A stretch of DNA of 34,531 nucleotides from Calditrichota bacterium (GTDB lineage: Bacteria > Zhuqueibacterota > Zhuqueibacteria > Residuimicrobiales > Krinioviventaceae): positions 1 through 34,531 of the forward strand of contig RPQV01000004.1 in assembly GCA_003818595.1 (NCBI GenBank). Reading direction: 5' to 3'. Both the position numbers and the translations under genes were made by a program. Of this stretch, positions 1 to 7,035 are shown one piece after another; positions within the stretch are counted from its first letter, which is position 1; every line of letters starts with the position of its first letter. Below the pieces are notes generated by a model that had not been told where the DNA came from, ran no database searches, and saw only the letters and a list, made by a program, of their open reading frames with translations.

Positions 1-128
1 AGGTCACCTACGCGTTACTCACCCGTCCGCCAGTATACTCGTTCCCCGAAAGAAACTTTCCCCTTGACTTGCATGTGTTAAGCACGCCGCCAGCGTTCGT
101 CCTGAGCCAGGATCAAACTCTTCGTTGT
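1..128 (-). rRNA. 16S ribosomal RNA, 5' end (partial)
   Basis: Read on the minus strand, the sequence contains the universal 27F site AGAGTTTGATCCTGGCTCAG followed by the conserved GACGAACGCTGGCGGCGTGC and, further on, GGCGGACGGGTGAGTAACGCG. This is the first ~128 nt of a bacterial 16S rRNA, and the gene runs off the left edge of the window. The 5' end is placed at about 128 by alignment with the E. coli start (18 nt before the end of GTTTGATC), so it is accurate only to a few bases. The gene is transcribed from the promoter at 261-289, leaving a leader of about 125 nt. Confidence 0.97.
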
Positions 129-198
129 CCTATTTATCATCATTTTTTTTATTGACTCGTTAAACCCTTTAAAAAAGATTCAACAGGGCCATGCACGC

Positions 199-210
199 TT
201 GTCAAAGAAC
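199..210 (-). promoter_or_regulatory. boxA-like antitermination site in the rRNA leader
   Basis: The minus-strand sequence GTTCTTTGACAA closely matches the boxA element of rrn leaders (consensus TGCTCTTTAACA). In known bacteria boxA RNA is bound by NusB/NusE to stop premature termination of rRNA transcription. It lies about 70 nt upstream of the mature 16S end and about 45 nt downstream of the expected start of transcription, the usual place for boxA. Confidence 0.7.
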
Positions 211-260
211 TTTTCCGCTCCACTTCCCCATTCAAAAAAACCTGAGAAGCAAAGCCTTAA

Positions 261-289
261 AAGATAACTATTTTATTACTTATTGTCAA
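261..289 (-). promoter_or_regulatory. rRNA operon promoter (-35 TTGACA, -10 TATCTT, 17-nt spacer)
   Basis: On the minus strand a perfect -35 TTGACA (284-289) is followed after 17 nt by TATCTT (261-266). Directly upstream (290-312) is an A/T-only-rich block resembling an UP element. A consensus -35, optimal spacer and A/T-rich upstream region are typical of strong rRNA promoters. Transcription should start near 254. No intrinsic terminator was found between the end of cysC (363) and this promoter, so cysC readthrough into the rRNA operon is possible. Confidence 0.75.
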
Positions 290-362
290 GAGAATTTTGT
301 AAAAATTTGATTAAAAAATGACAAATCTCACTCAATCCGATGAGAAAATCATTACTCATCCA

Positions 363-977
363 TTAATTTTCCGACATCACGCCGGCTTTGATCAGATAGG
401 TTATCACCTTATCAACACTTTCCTGCAGAGACAACTCGCTGGTGTCAACAATCAATTCCGGATTTTCCGGCTCTTCATAGGGTGCAGAAATTCCGGTAAA
501 TTCCTTGATTTCTCCAGCCCGTGCTTTTTTATACAATCCTTTGGGATCCCGCTGTTCAGCCACGCTCACAGGAATCTTGACATAAATTTCAATAAATTCA
601 CCGGAAGGCATCAAATCACGCGCCTTTTGCCGGTCGGATCGATAAGGCGAAATAAATGCCGTCATGACGACCACACCGACATCCGCAAACAGCTTGGCAA
701 CCTCGCCGATTCGTCGGATATTCTCTTCCCGATCTTCAGGGGAAAATCCGAGATTTTTATTCAAACCGTGACGAATATTATCACCATCAAGAACATAACA
801 TAAATTTCCGTTTTCAAACAATCGTTTTTCAACAGCATGCGCCAAGGTCGATTTCCCTGATGCAGACAAGCCCGTAAACCAAAGCACAACACCCCGCTGG
901 CCGAGAAATTTCTCCCGATCCAGTTTAGTGATGTCACCTTCATGCCAGGTAATATTGGTTGCTTTTTGTTCAGCCAT
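363..977 (-). CDS. cysC: Adenylylsulfate (APS) kinase CysC
   Basis: This 204-residue cytoplasmic kinase converts adenosine 5'-phosphosulfate plus ATP to PAPS, the second step of sulfate activation. The P-loop GLSASGKST is at residues 36-44. The family signatures DGDNIRHGLN and RDPKGLYKKARAGEIKEFTG are present, and the length is normal for a stand-alone CysC. The start ATG has a GGAG Shine-Dalgarno six bases upstream. It follows sat with a 19-nt gap on the same strand, so sat-cysC is a two-gene operon supplying APS and PAPS. No PAPS reductase, cysD or cysN is in the window, so whether PAPS is used for reduction or for sulfotransfer cannot be told here. Confidence 0.95.
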   Translation of the reverse strand: MAEQKATNITWHEGDITKLDREKFLGQRGVVLWFTGLSASGKSTLAHAVEKRLFENGNLCYVLDGDNIRHGLNKNLGFSPEDREENIRRIGEVAKLFADVGVVVMTAFISPYRSDRQKARDLMPSGEFIEIYVKIPVSVAEQRDPKGLYKKARAGEIKEFTGISAPYEEPENPELIVDTSELSLQESVDKVITYLIKAGVMSEN

Positions 978-996
978 GTTTCACTCCGCCCTGTAT

Positions 997-2169
997 TTAT
1001 CCTAAAGTTTTATAATATTTCATGAGTATTTCACTGATTTCCGGTCGACTGAATTCACGCGGCAAAAGCTCTCCGCCCGCCAACATTTCGCGCATTTTCG
1101 TGCCGCTGATCAGTACGCGGTCTTCTTTTCCGTGAGGACACGTCTTCATTGACGCCATACCCTCGCACTTATGGCACCAGAACGTCCAGTCGATATTCAA
1201 CGGCTTGATCTTAAGATCATGTTCATCAATATCCAAAAATATTTTCTGAGCGTCAAACGGGCCATAATAATTTCCAACTCCGGCATGATCTCGACCGATA
1301 ATGAGATGAGTACAGCCGTAATTCTGCCGAAAAACAGCATGCAGAACCGCCTCGCGCGGGCCACCGTATCGCATCTCCATCGGATAAACTTTCAGCACCA
1401 CTCGATCCTTTGGATAATAATGATCAATCAGCACTTCATAGCACTGCATGCGAACATCCGCTGGAATATCATCAGATTTGAGTTTTCCAACCAGAGGATG
1501 AATCAGCAATCCGTCGCAAACTTCGAGCGCAATTTTTGTGCAATACTCATGCGACCGGTGAATCGGGTTGCGTGTCTGGAAGGCAGCAACTGTAGACCAC
1601 CCAAACTGTTCGAATATTGATCGTGTTTCTGCCGGCCTTCCATAGTAATTGCCGTAGAGTTCAGGATAAGGTGCTTCAGAAAAAACTTTTACCGCTCCGC
1701 CAAGGAGCATTTCCTGCTGGGCATACAACTTGGCAACGCCGGGATGTGCCTCATCTTCTGTTCGAAAAACCTGACGCGCCTCCTCTTTCTTATCATATGA
1801 AAATATATCCTCAACGATCATGCTGCCGACAAGTTCATCAGACTCATCATCGATCAATGCCACTTGACAACCGATTTTCAACGAATCAGCCTGCGCTTTG
1901 GATACCGAAAGCGTGATTGGAATGGGCCAAAGCGTTCCATCAGTCATATGCATGTCTTTGACGACTCGATTATAGTCGTCGCGTTTCATGAAACCATTCA
2001 GAGGGCTAAAGGCGCCGACTGCCAGCATCAACAGGTCGCTCGTTTCGCGAGAGGTGAGCCGCACCTGAGGAAAATTCTTTGCCTCAGCCATTGCATTTGA
2101 TCGTGCTTCTCCATGCAGCAGAAGAGGTTTAAGGGTACCACCATGTGGTGCAATCAATTTAGAAGCCAT
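997..2169 (-). CDS. sat: Sulfate adenylyltransferase (ATP sulfurylase)
   Basis: This 390-residue homomeric-type ATP sulfurylase makes APS from ATP and sulfate. The catalytic signature QTRNPIHRSH is at 198-207 and GRDHAG at 292-297, both intact. A putative zinc site (C332, C335, C344, H346) lies near the C-terminus, as in several bacterial and archaeal Sat enzymes. The fused APS kinase domain of fungal or PAPSS-type enzymes is absent, and cysC follows as a separate gene. The open frame extends 32 codons further upstream, but the ATG at 2169 is chosen because a GGAG Shine-Dalgarno lies six bases before it and homology begins there (MASKLIAPHGG). The enzyme could serve assimilation; a dissimilatory role is not supported by the neighbours. 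Confidence 0.95.
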   Translation of the reverse strand: MASKLIAPHGGTLKPLLLHGEARSNAMAEAKNFPQVRLTSRETSDLLMLAVGAFSPLNGFMKRDDYNRVVKDMHMTDGTLWPIPITLSVSKAQADSLKIGCQVALIDDESDELVGSMIVEDIFSYDKKEEARQVFRTEDEAHPGVAKLYAQQEMLLGGAVKVFSEAPYPELYGNYYGRPAETRSIFEQFGWSTVAAFQTRNPIHRSHEYCTKIALEVCDGLLIHPLVGKLKSDDIPADVRMQCYEVLIDHYYPKDRVVLKVYPMEMRYGGPREAVLHAVFRQNYGCTHLIIGRDHAGVGNYYGPFDAQKIFLDIDEHDLKIKPLNIDWTFWCHKCEGMASMKTCPHGKEDRVLISGTKMREMLAGGELLPREFSRPEISEILMKYYKTLG

Positions 2170-2268
2170 ACACATCTCCGTATTTATTATTAAATTTATA
2201 TGATTGCTGAATTGATTCTTGAGAATGAGTATAACGGAAAAAAAGGGCAAGATTATTTCACCCATATC

Positions 2269-2280
2269 TCAGACGTCTGA
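2269..2280. promoter_or_regulatory. Perfect 12-nt palindrome upstream of sat, possible operator
   Basis: TCAGACGTCTGA is a perfect inverted repeat about 100 nt upstream of the sat start. A possible -10 box (TATACT, minus strand, 2228-2233) lies between it and sat, though without a good -35, as expected for an activator-dependent promoter. The role as an operator is inference. The rest of the 292-nt gap (2170-2461) shows no gene I can support. Confidence 0.3.
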
Positions 2281-2461
2281 AAAGTACGATAAAATTTACC
2301 AAGTGGCGAAAAAAGATGGAAAATCTCCAAACAGCATCGATCGGCAGGAAAAGAGGGGGATGAAAACATTGTATGGACAACACAAGTAATTATAGGGGAT
2401 TTGGATAAACATTGACAAGCTCAGCGGATTTGATTGTCCCATCATCCATCGATGACACAAG

Positions 2462-3058
2462 CTAGACGATGGTGATTTCACCGAATACGATTGAACAAAC
2501 GAGTTTCAATTTGGCTTCGGCCGCCTGATAGTGATCGCTCGTCCAATCGACTCGTCGACTGATTCCTTCCCAGCGCTGGTGAAATAATTCCACATCCCCC
2601 GCAAGATTCTTGGCGACGACCCGCATAGGCAGATCATGGGGAATCCTCACTTTGATCTCTCCGAAAGTGACGTCAAGATTCAGCACATGTTCGCCCGGCG
2701 TCAAACGCAAATGTGAAGCATCGATATCAAGCTTCCCAAACATTGTTCGATACTGTCGGCTTTTAAAATCCGCTTGTTCAAGGGAAATCTTCAGATCCCC
2801 AAATATACTGTCTCCGACAACAAAATAATCCCCCGATGGGAATTCCTTGACTCCTCGGTTGTTTTTTGAAAATATAGACGTTCGGTTGCCATGAAAAATG
2901 ATCAAAATTCCCAAGGCAATAAAAACAAAGGCGATAAGATTATCAAAAATTATCTGATAATCAAAAATACCCAGACTTTTAAGCAGAAACAAAAGACCCA
3001 GTATAATAAGAACAATGCCTGCGCTGAACCTGCCATTTCCCATTTGCCTTGTACTCAT
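2462..3058 (-). CDS. LiaF-like membrane protein (cell-wall-active antibiotics response / DUF2154 type)
   Basis: This 198-residue protein has two N-terminal transmembrane helices (roughly residues 10-30 and 38-57, hydrophobic runs around AGIVLIILGLLFLL and LIAFVFIALGILIIF). A soluble C-terminal beta-rich domain follows, in which GDSIFGDLKISL, TMFGKLDIDAS, VTFGEIKVRIP and IVFGEITIV recur as FG-containing strands. This architecture is the LiaF/YvqF family, whose members modulate envelope-stress signalling in Firmicutes; a role outside that group is not established. The ATG at 3058 is preferred over an upstream in-frame start because AAGGAG lies 9 nt before it. It follows trxB by 72 nt on the same strand and is probably co-transcribed. 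No LiaS/LiaR-like partner is adjacent. Confidence 0.75.
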   Translation of the reverse strand: MSTRQMGNGRFSAGIVLIILGLLFLLKSLGIFDYQIIFDNLIAFVFIALGILIIFHGNRTSIFSKNNRGVKEFPSGDYFVVGDSIFGDLKISLEQADFKSRQYRTMFGKLDIDASHLRLTPGEHVLNLDVTFGEIKVRIPHDLPMRVVAKNLAGDVELFHQRWEGISRRVDWTSDHYQAAEAKLKLVCSIVFGEITIV

Positions 3059-3130
3059 TCTTCGTATCTCCTTGTACATGTTGCAGCTATGTTCTGTTCT
3101 GCTTACGACAAAATCCAAATAAAGTTGCGA

Positions 3131-4066
3131 TTATTTTCCGGGATATTTTCTGCCTTCAAATTCAGCAATGAATTTTTCAGCTTCGATTGCCGCCTGACAG
3201 CCGCTGCCGGCAGCGGTGATGGCTTGGCGGTAAATGGAATCCTGAACATCTCCACATGCGAACACACCCTGCAGATTTGTATGCGTTCGTCGGTCAGTTC
3301 TGATATAATTCTGTTCGTCGAGATCAAGCTGATTCTTGACCAGAGAAACGTTGGGTGAATGACCAATAAAAATAAAAACACCGTCCACCTTATAGTCGAA
3401 TTCATGATGATCTTTCACATTTTTCAATTTCAGAGTATGAACCGAATTGTCGCCGGCGATTTCGGAGACAACTGTATCCATAATGAATACGACCTTTTCA
3501 TTTTTTTGAGCCCGTTCCTGCAATATGGCGTCGGCTCGCAATTTATCCCGGCGATGGATGATGGTCACTTTATCAGCATATCTCGTCAGAAAAAGCCCTT
3601 CATCAAGAGCACTATTCCCGCCTCCGATCACTGCGACATGTTTGCCGTTGAAGAAAAAGCCATCGCAGGTCGCACAATAAGAGACTCCTTTTCCTATAAA
3701 AGCGTCTTCACCAGGTATACCTAATCGATTTGGATTTGAACCGGTCGCAATGATGACTGATTTTGCCTGATAAATCTGTTCAGCCGTTTTGACAACTTTG
3801 ATCTCCGCCTTCAAATCGACCTCGGTCACAACATCGTACACCAACTCGGCGCCAAATTTAACCGCCTGCTTTTCAAACAGGTCGTAAATCTCAAATCCGC
3901 CAATTCCGTCGGGAAAGCCTGGAAAGTTTTCTAAATCATTGGTGAGTGTCACCTGGCCGCCACGCTCCATGCCCGAAATCACCAAAGGTTTTAGGTTCGC
4001 TCGAGCGGCATAAATAGCAGCTGTCAAACCTGCAGGACCTGACCCAATAATGATGACGTTATACAT
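3131..4066 (-). CDS. trxB: Thioredoxin reductase
   Basis: This 311-residue FAD- and NADPH-dependent reductase keeps thioredoxin reduced in the cytoplasm. The FAD-binding GSGPAGLTAA is at 8-17 and the redox-active CATC motif at 131-134. The NADPH-binding GGGNSA is at 148-153, the HRRDKLRA motif at 171-178, and the C-terminal FAD motif is GVFACGDVQD. Length and domain order match bacterial low-molecular-weight TrxB. The HRR motif favours NADPH over ferredoxin as donor (family knowledge). The ATG is preceded by AGGAG at good spacing. The 184-nt region upstream contains weak TTGACN-type elements but no convincing promoter. Confidence 0.95.
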   Translation of the reverse strand: MYNVIIIGSGPAGLTAAIYAARANLKPLVISGMERGGQVTLTNDLENFPGFPDGIGGFEIYDLFEKQAVKFGAELVYDVVTEVDLKAEIKVVKTAEQIYQAKSVIIATGSNPNRLGIPGEDAFIGKGVSYCATCDGFFFNGKHVAVIGGGNSALDEGLFLTRYADKVTIIHRRDKLRADAILQERAQKNEKVVFIMDTVVSEIAGDNSVHTLKLKNVKDHHEFDYKVDGVFIFIGHSPNVSLVKNQLDLDEQNYIRTDRRTHTNLQGVFACGDVQDSIYRQAITAAGSGCQAAIEAEKFIAEFEGRKYPGK

Positions 4067-4250
4067 CTATAGCTCCTATTACTTAATAATGATCGACTTG
4101 AATTAGATGGAGCGGGAATGACAAAGATTCATCCTGCCCCGGTCAAACACCAAAAAATATATTACAGTGTGTCAAAGGCCGATGCGTCTCAACTGTCCAT
4201 TTGAACCTGATTATTCGCCGTGTCTGATGCCGTTTTTCTGAGCCAGAAGT

Positions 4251-4814
4251 CTATTTGATCAAACTGGAAACATATTTAAAATCAGACGTTCCAGAAATTT
4301 CCACCCATTCGAAAAGAACTGATTCCAATGATGTGATGACGACCCCCTGCTGTTTCATACGTTCCAAGGCCACATCTCGGTTACAGGATTGCCTCGAACC
4401 TGTCGCATCCGCAACGAGATGAACCTCAAAACCAAAATGCAATAAATCTAATGCGGACTGCAAAATGCATACATGAGTTTCAATTCCGGTCAATACAATC
4501 TGCCTGATCTTTTTATCCGCAAGAGATTTCATCAAAGGCTGTTCACCGCAAATTGAAAATCGCATTTTTTCAAACGCAGGAATACTGCTGAATTCCTGCT
4601 GTATAATAGTCGCTGTACGACCGAGACCATGAGGATATTGTTCAGTGTAGCAGCTAAAAATTTCCAATTGTCGGCACGCTTTCAGCAGTTTGACAATATT
4701 AGTGGATATGGCAGTGAAATCTGGAATGACATGTTCAAACCTTTCCTGCATATCAATGACGATGAACGCCGATTGGTCTCGTTGAAGAAGATTTTGATGA
4801 CGCTGCAAATTCAT
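4251..4814 (-). CDS. Isochorismatase-family cysteine hydrolase
   Basis: This 187-residue alpha/beta hydrolase of the isochorismatase-like superfamily carries the expected triad: D21 in VIDMQ, K83 in FEKMRFS and C116 in GIETHVCILQSA. The cis-peptide-containing TGIETHV segment is typical of the YcaC/nicotinamidase branch. The substrate cannot be assigned; related enzymes cleave amides or act on N-carbamoyl compounds. The start codon overlaps the greA stop codon (ATGA), so it is probably translated by coupling to greA. No terminator is evident after its stop. It is not a pyrazinamidase by obvious signature, since the metal-binding Asp/His cluster of PncA was not recognised. Confidence 0.85.
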   Translation of the reverse strand: MNLQRHQNLLQRDQSAFIVIDMQERFEHVIPDFTAISTNIVKLLKACRQLEIFSCYTEQYPHGLGRTATIIQQEFSSIPAFEKMRFSICGEQPLMKSLADKKIRQIVLTGIETHVCILQSALDLLHFGFEVHLVADATGSRQSCNRDVALERMKQQGVVITSLESVLFEWVEISGTSDFKYVSSLIK

Positions 4815-5281
4815 TGAATTGAAATCACCTTGTATTGGATGTGGCCAGCCGGCACTTTAATTTCAACAATATCATCGACCTGCTTTCCCACCAACGCCTT
4901 TCCAACAGGCGAATCGATGGAAACGGCGTCCAAATCTGTGGGATTAAATTCAGCAGAAGGGACGATTTCATAGACAATCTCTTCCTTGAATCGCGTATCA
5001 AACAGCGTTACTTTGCTTCCGACGCGAACCACTTGGTGGACCATCATCTCATCCGTCATCACTCTCGACCGCGAAAGAGTTTCCTCTAAACGGGCGATCT
5101 TTCCTTCTATGAGCGCCTGTTTTTCCTTAGCAGCAGCATATTCAGCATTTTCTCGTAAATCACCATGTTCACGAGCCGTTGCAACATCTTTAATAGCCTG
5201 TTTGCGCTCCACAGTCTTGAGATATTTCAACTCTTCCGTCAGCCTGTTTAATTGCTCCTGCGTCAAATACATTGCTTTCAT
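4811..5281 (-). CDS. greA: Transcription elongation factor GreA
   Basis: This 156-residue factor binds the RNA polymerase secondary channel and stimulates cleavage of backtracked RNA. The N-terminal coiled coil (about 8-75) carries the tip motif DLRENAEYAAAKE, with acidic residues D41 and E44. The C-terminal FKBP-like domain ends in PAGHIQYKVISIQ and includes SPVGKALVGK. The first ATG (MKAMYL) is chosen because GAGGTG lies five bases upstream; the second Met would be too far from it. It is preceded by its own promoter (5437-5465) and by a terminator-like hairpin in the leader (5386-5429), suggesting control by attenuation. The downstream hydrolase overlaps its stop codon. Confidence 0.96.
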   Translation of the reverse strand: MKAMYLTQEQLNRLTEELKYLKTVERKQAIKDVATAREHGDLRENAEYAAAKEKQALIEGKIARLEETLSRSRVMTDEMMVHQVVRVGSKVTLFDTRFKEEIVYEIVPSAEFNPTDLDAVSIDSPVGKALVGKQVDDIVEIKVPAGHIQYKVISIQ

Positions 5282-5385
5282 CAGTGCACCTCAAATATCG
5301 CGTCTGCTCAATGATCTTGAAATAAAACCAACGATTTTCCGAAGGAAGGAGCGTCAATCAACGCACTTTGTTCTTCCATCAGCAT

Positions 5386-5429
5386 AAAAAAAACAAACCG
5401 AATCGAAGTTGGGCTCCGGTTCGGTTTGT
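5386..5429 (-). terminator. Promoter-proximal intrinsic terminator / attenuator in the greA leader
   Basis: On the minus strand the arms ACAAACCGAACC and GATTCGGTTTGT form a 12-bp stem with one G-T wobble around a 13-nt loop, followed directly by a run of eight T. This is a textbook intrinsic terminator. No minus-strand gene lies between the greA promoter and the hairpin, so it cannot serve an upstream gene. The predicted start of transcription is at or within one or two bases of the hairpin's first base, so terminated transcripts would be only about 45 nt. The plus strand lacks a T-run, so the hairpin is one-directional. Confidence 0.75.
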
Positions 5430-5436
5430 ACACAGC

Positions 5437-5465
5437 AAGCTACTAAAAATTGGCTTTTATGTCAA
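5437..5465 (-). promoter_or_regulatory. greA promoter (-35 TTGACA, -10 TAGCTT, 17-nt spacer)
   Basis: On the minus strand a consensus TTGACA (5460-5465) is followed after exactly 17 nt by TAGCTT (5437-5442). The predicted start is near 5430, immediately before the leader hairpin at 5393-5429. The greA ATG lies about 150 nt downstream. Confidence 0.6.
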
Positions 5466-5615
5466 GCGAAAATCTTGTGATTCCAGTCGAAATACCAATT
5501 AAAAAGTCATCAGATGTCACAAAGATTAAAATTGATTGATTATCCTCTCAAAACCTCTTATTTTAAGCGTTGAGCGTAATGATTCCATTTTGGTTCTGAA
5601 CATAGGAGAAAAGTC

Positions 5616-6860
5616 ATGGCAAATATACGTCCATTCACAGGATTAAGGCCCAACCCGGCATTAGCTGACAAAGTGGCCGCCCTTCCGTACGATGTCATTG
5701 ATTCAGAGGAAGCGCGGGAACTTGCAAAAGACAATCCTTATTCCTTTTGGCACATCACCAAACCGGAAATTGATTTGCCCGTCGGTACTGATATACACTC
5801 AGCAGAAGTGTATAAAAAGGGGGCAGAAAATCTTCGCGCCTTTCGCCGTGAACACATTCTCCTCAAAGATAGTGAATCCTGTTTTTATTTATATCAACAG
5901 ATCATGGGAGATCATACACAGACCGGATTTGTTGCCTGTGCTTCAGTAGATGAATATATAAATGGCTTCATTAAAAAGCATGAACACACAAGACCCGATA
6001 AAGTTCAGGACCGCGTCGACTTGATGAAGGAATTAGATGCGCAGACCGGACCGGTTTTTCTTGCCTACCGGCAAACAAATGCCATGGCAGAACTTTTGGA
6101 GATGCTCCTGGATAAAAGCAAACTGGAGAATGATTTTGTCAGCTATTATCAGGTCAGACATCGCTTTTTCAGAATTGATTATGCACCTTTCAATCAAATG
6201 GTACGAGACGCTTTCACCAATATACCGGCATTATATATCGCAGATGGACACCATCGATCTGAGAGCGCAGCCGTGCTTAGCCAGGAAATGCGACGGAAAT
6301 CGCCTGATTATAGCGGCAACGAGGAATACCATTATTTCCTGACGGTAATATTCCCACACTCAGAACTCAAAATTCTGCCCTATAACCGAGTCGTCAAAGA
6401 TCTCAACGGACTTTCGGAACAAGAGTTCCTTCACCGTCTGGCGGTGCATTTTTCTATAGAACCCATAAAAAGTTCGAATATCGAGATCAAATCCCCGCAA
6501 CAATTTGGCCTGTACCTTGGCCATTCGTGGTATTTGCTAAAATTAAGAGCCGATCAAATTCTTCCCCAAGATGCCATCAATCGACTAGATGTCTCCGTGC
6601 TCCAAAATTTGGTTCTGGCACCCATACTGGGAATCGATAATCCGCGAACAGACAAACGAATTCATTTTATTGGCGGCATTCGTGGTAACGAAGAGCTGGT
6701 CCGTTTGGTCGATCAAGGTACTTTTGCGGCTGCCTTTGCCATGTTTCCCACATCAATGGAACAGGTGATGGCTGTCGCTGACACCAGTGAAGTGATGCCC
6801 CCAAAATCGACTTGGTTCGAACCCAAACTGCTGAGCGGATTGGTCACGCATCTTTTTTGA
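5616..6860 (+). CDS. DUF1015 family protein
   Basis: This 414-residue soluble protein matches DUF1015 along its whole length: the N-terminal IRPFTGLRPNP and LPYDVID, the central EHTRPDKVQDR (123-133), and IADGHHRSESAA (208-219). The DGHHR motif resembles the catalytic motif of ParB/Srx-fold nucleotide-using enzymes, so a kinase- or nucleotidase-like activity on a small molecule is conceivable; this is inference. In many genomes such genes sit near serine/phosphoglycerate metabolism, but here no serA or serC is adjacent. The start has AGGAGA seven bases upstream. It is divergent from greA and stands alone, with 175 nt before the next gene. Confidence 0.85.
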   Translation: MANIRPFTGLRPNPALADKVAALPYDVIDSEEARELAKDNPYSFWHITKPEIDLPVGTDIHSAEVYKKGAENLRAFRREHILLKDSESCFYLYQQIMGDHTQTGFVACASVDEYINGFIKKHEHTRPDKVQDRVDLMKELDAQTGPVFLAYRQTNAMAELLEMLLDKSKLENDFVSYYQVRHRFFRIDYAPFNQMVRDAFTNIPALYIADGHHRSESAAVLSQEMRRKSPDYSGNEEYHYFLTVIFPHSELKILPYNRVVKDLNGLSEQEFLHRLAVHFSIEPIKSSNIEIKSPQQFGLYLGHSWYLLKLRADQILPQDAINRLDVSVLQNLVLAPILGIDNPRTDKRIHFIGGIRGNEELVRLVDQGTFAAAFAMFPTSMEQVMAVADTSEVMPPKSTWFEPKLLSGLVTHLF

Positions 6861-6973
6861 TGGGATTCGGCGGACATGATTTAGCCCTCGACTCTCGAAC
6901 GTGGGAATATTCTCCCCATTCGCCGATACAATTATAGACTGAAAATCAAAAATATTTCATTTTTATGTTTTAT

Positions 6974-7003
6974 TTGAGACTCCTTTTTTTTATGTTCAAT
7001 AAT
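6974..7003 (+). promoter_or_regulatory. Possible promoter of the GMC oxidoreductase operon
   Basis: TTGAGA (6974-6979) and AATAAT (6998-7003) are separated by 18 nt, about 30 nt upstream of the start codon. The match is moderate. The Shine-Dalgarno of the gene is the AAGGAGAAGG just before ATG 7036. Confidence 0.35.
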
Positions 7004-7035
7004 GAGTCAAATTCATTTTTGGAAAAGGAGAAGGG

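Larger units (their letters stand above)
5282..5615. other. Divergent intergenic region between greA and the DUF1015 gene
   Basis: This 334-nt gap between divergent genes holds the greA promoter and hairpin (5386-5465) and about 100 nt of greA 5' leader. On the right it holds the untranslated region of the DUF1015 gene, ending in an AGGAGA Shine-Dalgarno. No convincing plus-strand promoter was picked out. I see no small ORF with a ribosome binding site. Confidence 0.6.

Noticed and set aside
340..362. GATGAG/CTCATC hairpin overlapping the end of cysC (minus strand)
   Set aside because: The stem is only six base pairs and no T-run follows directly, so it is not called a terminator.
318..803. 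Open frame of 161 codons on the plus strand opposite cysC
   Set aside because: It lies wholly antisense to or just beside the well-supported cysC gene, has no family resemblance and no ribosome binding site.
2296..2481. 61-codon minus-strand frame between sat and the LiaF-like gene
   Set aside because: No Shine-Dalgarno, no recognisable family, Ser/Cys/Phe-rich composition typical of a chance frame, and it overlaps the end of the LiaF-like gene.
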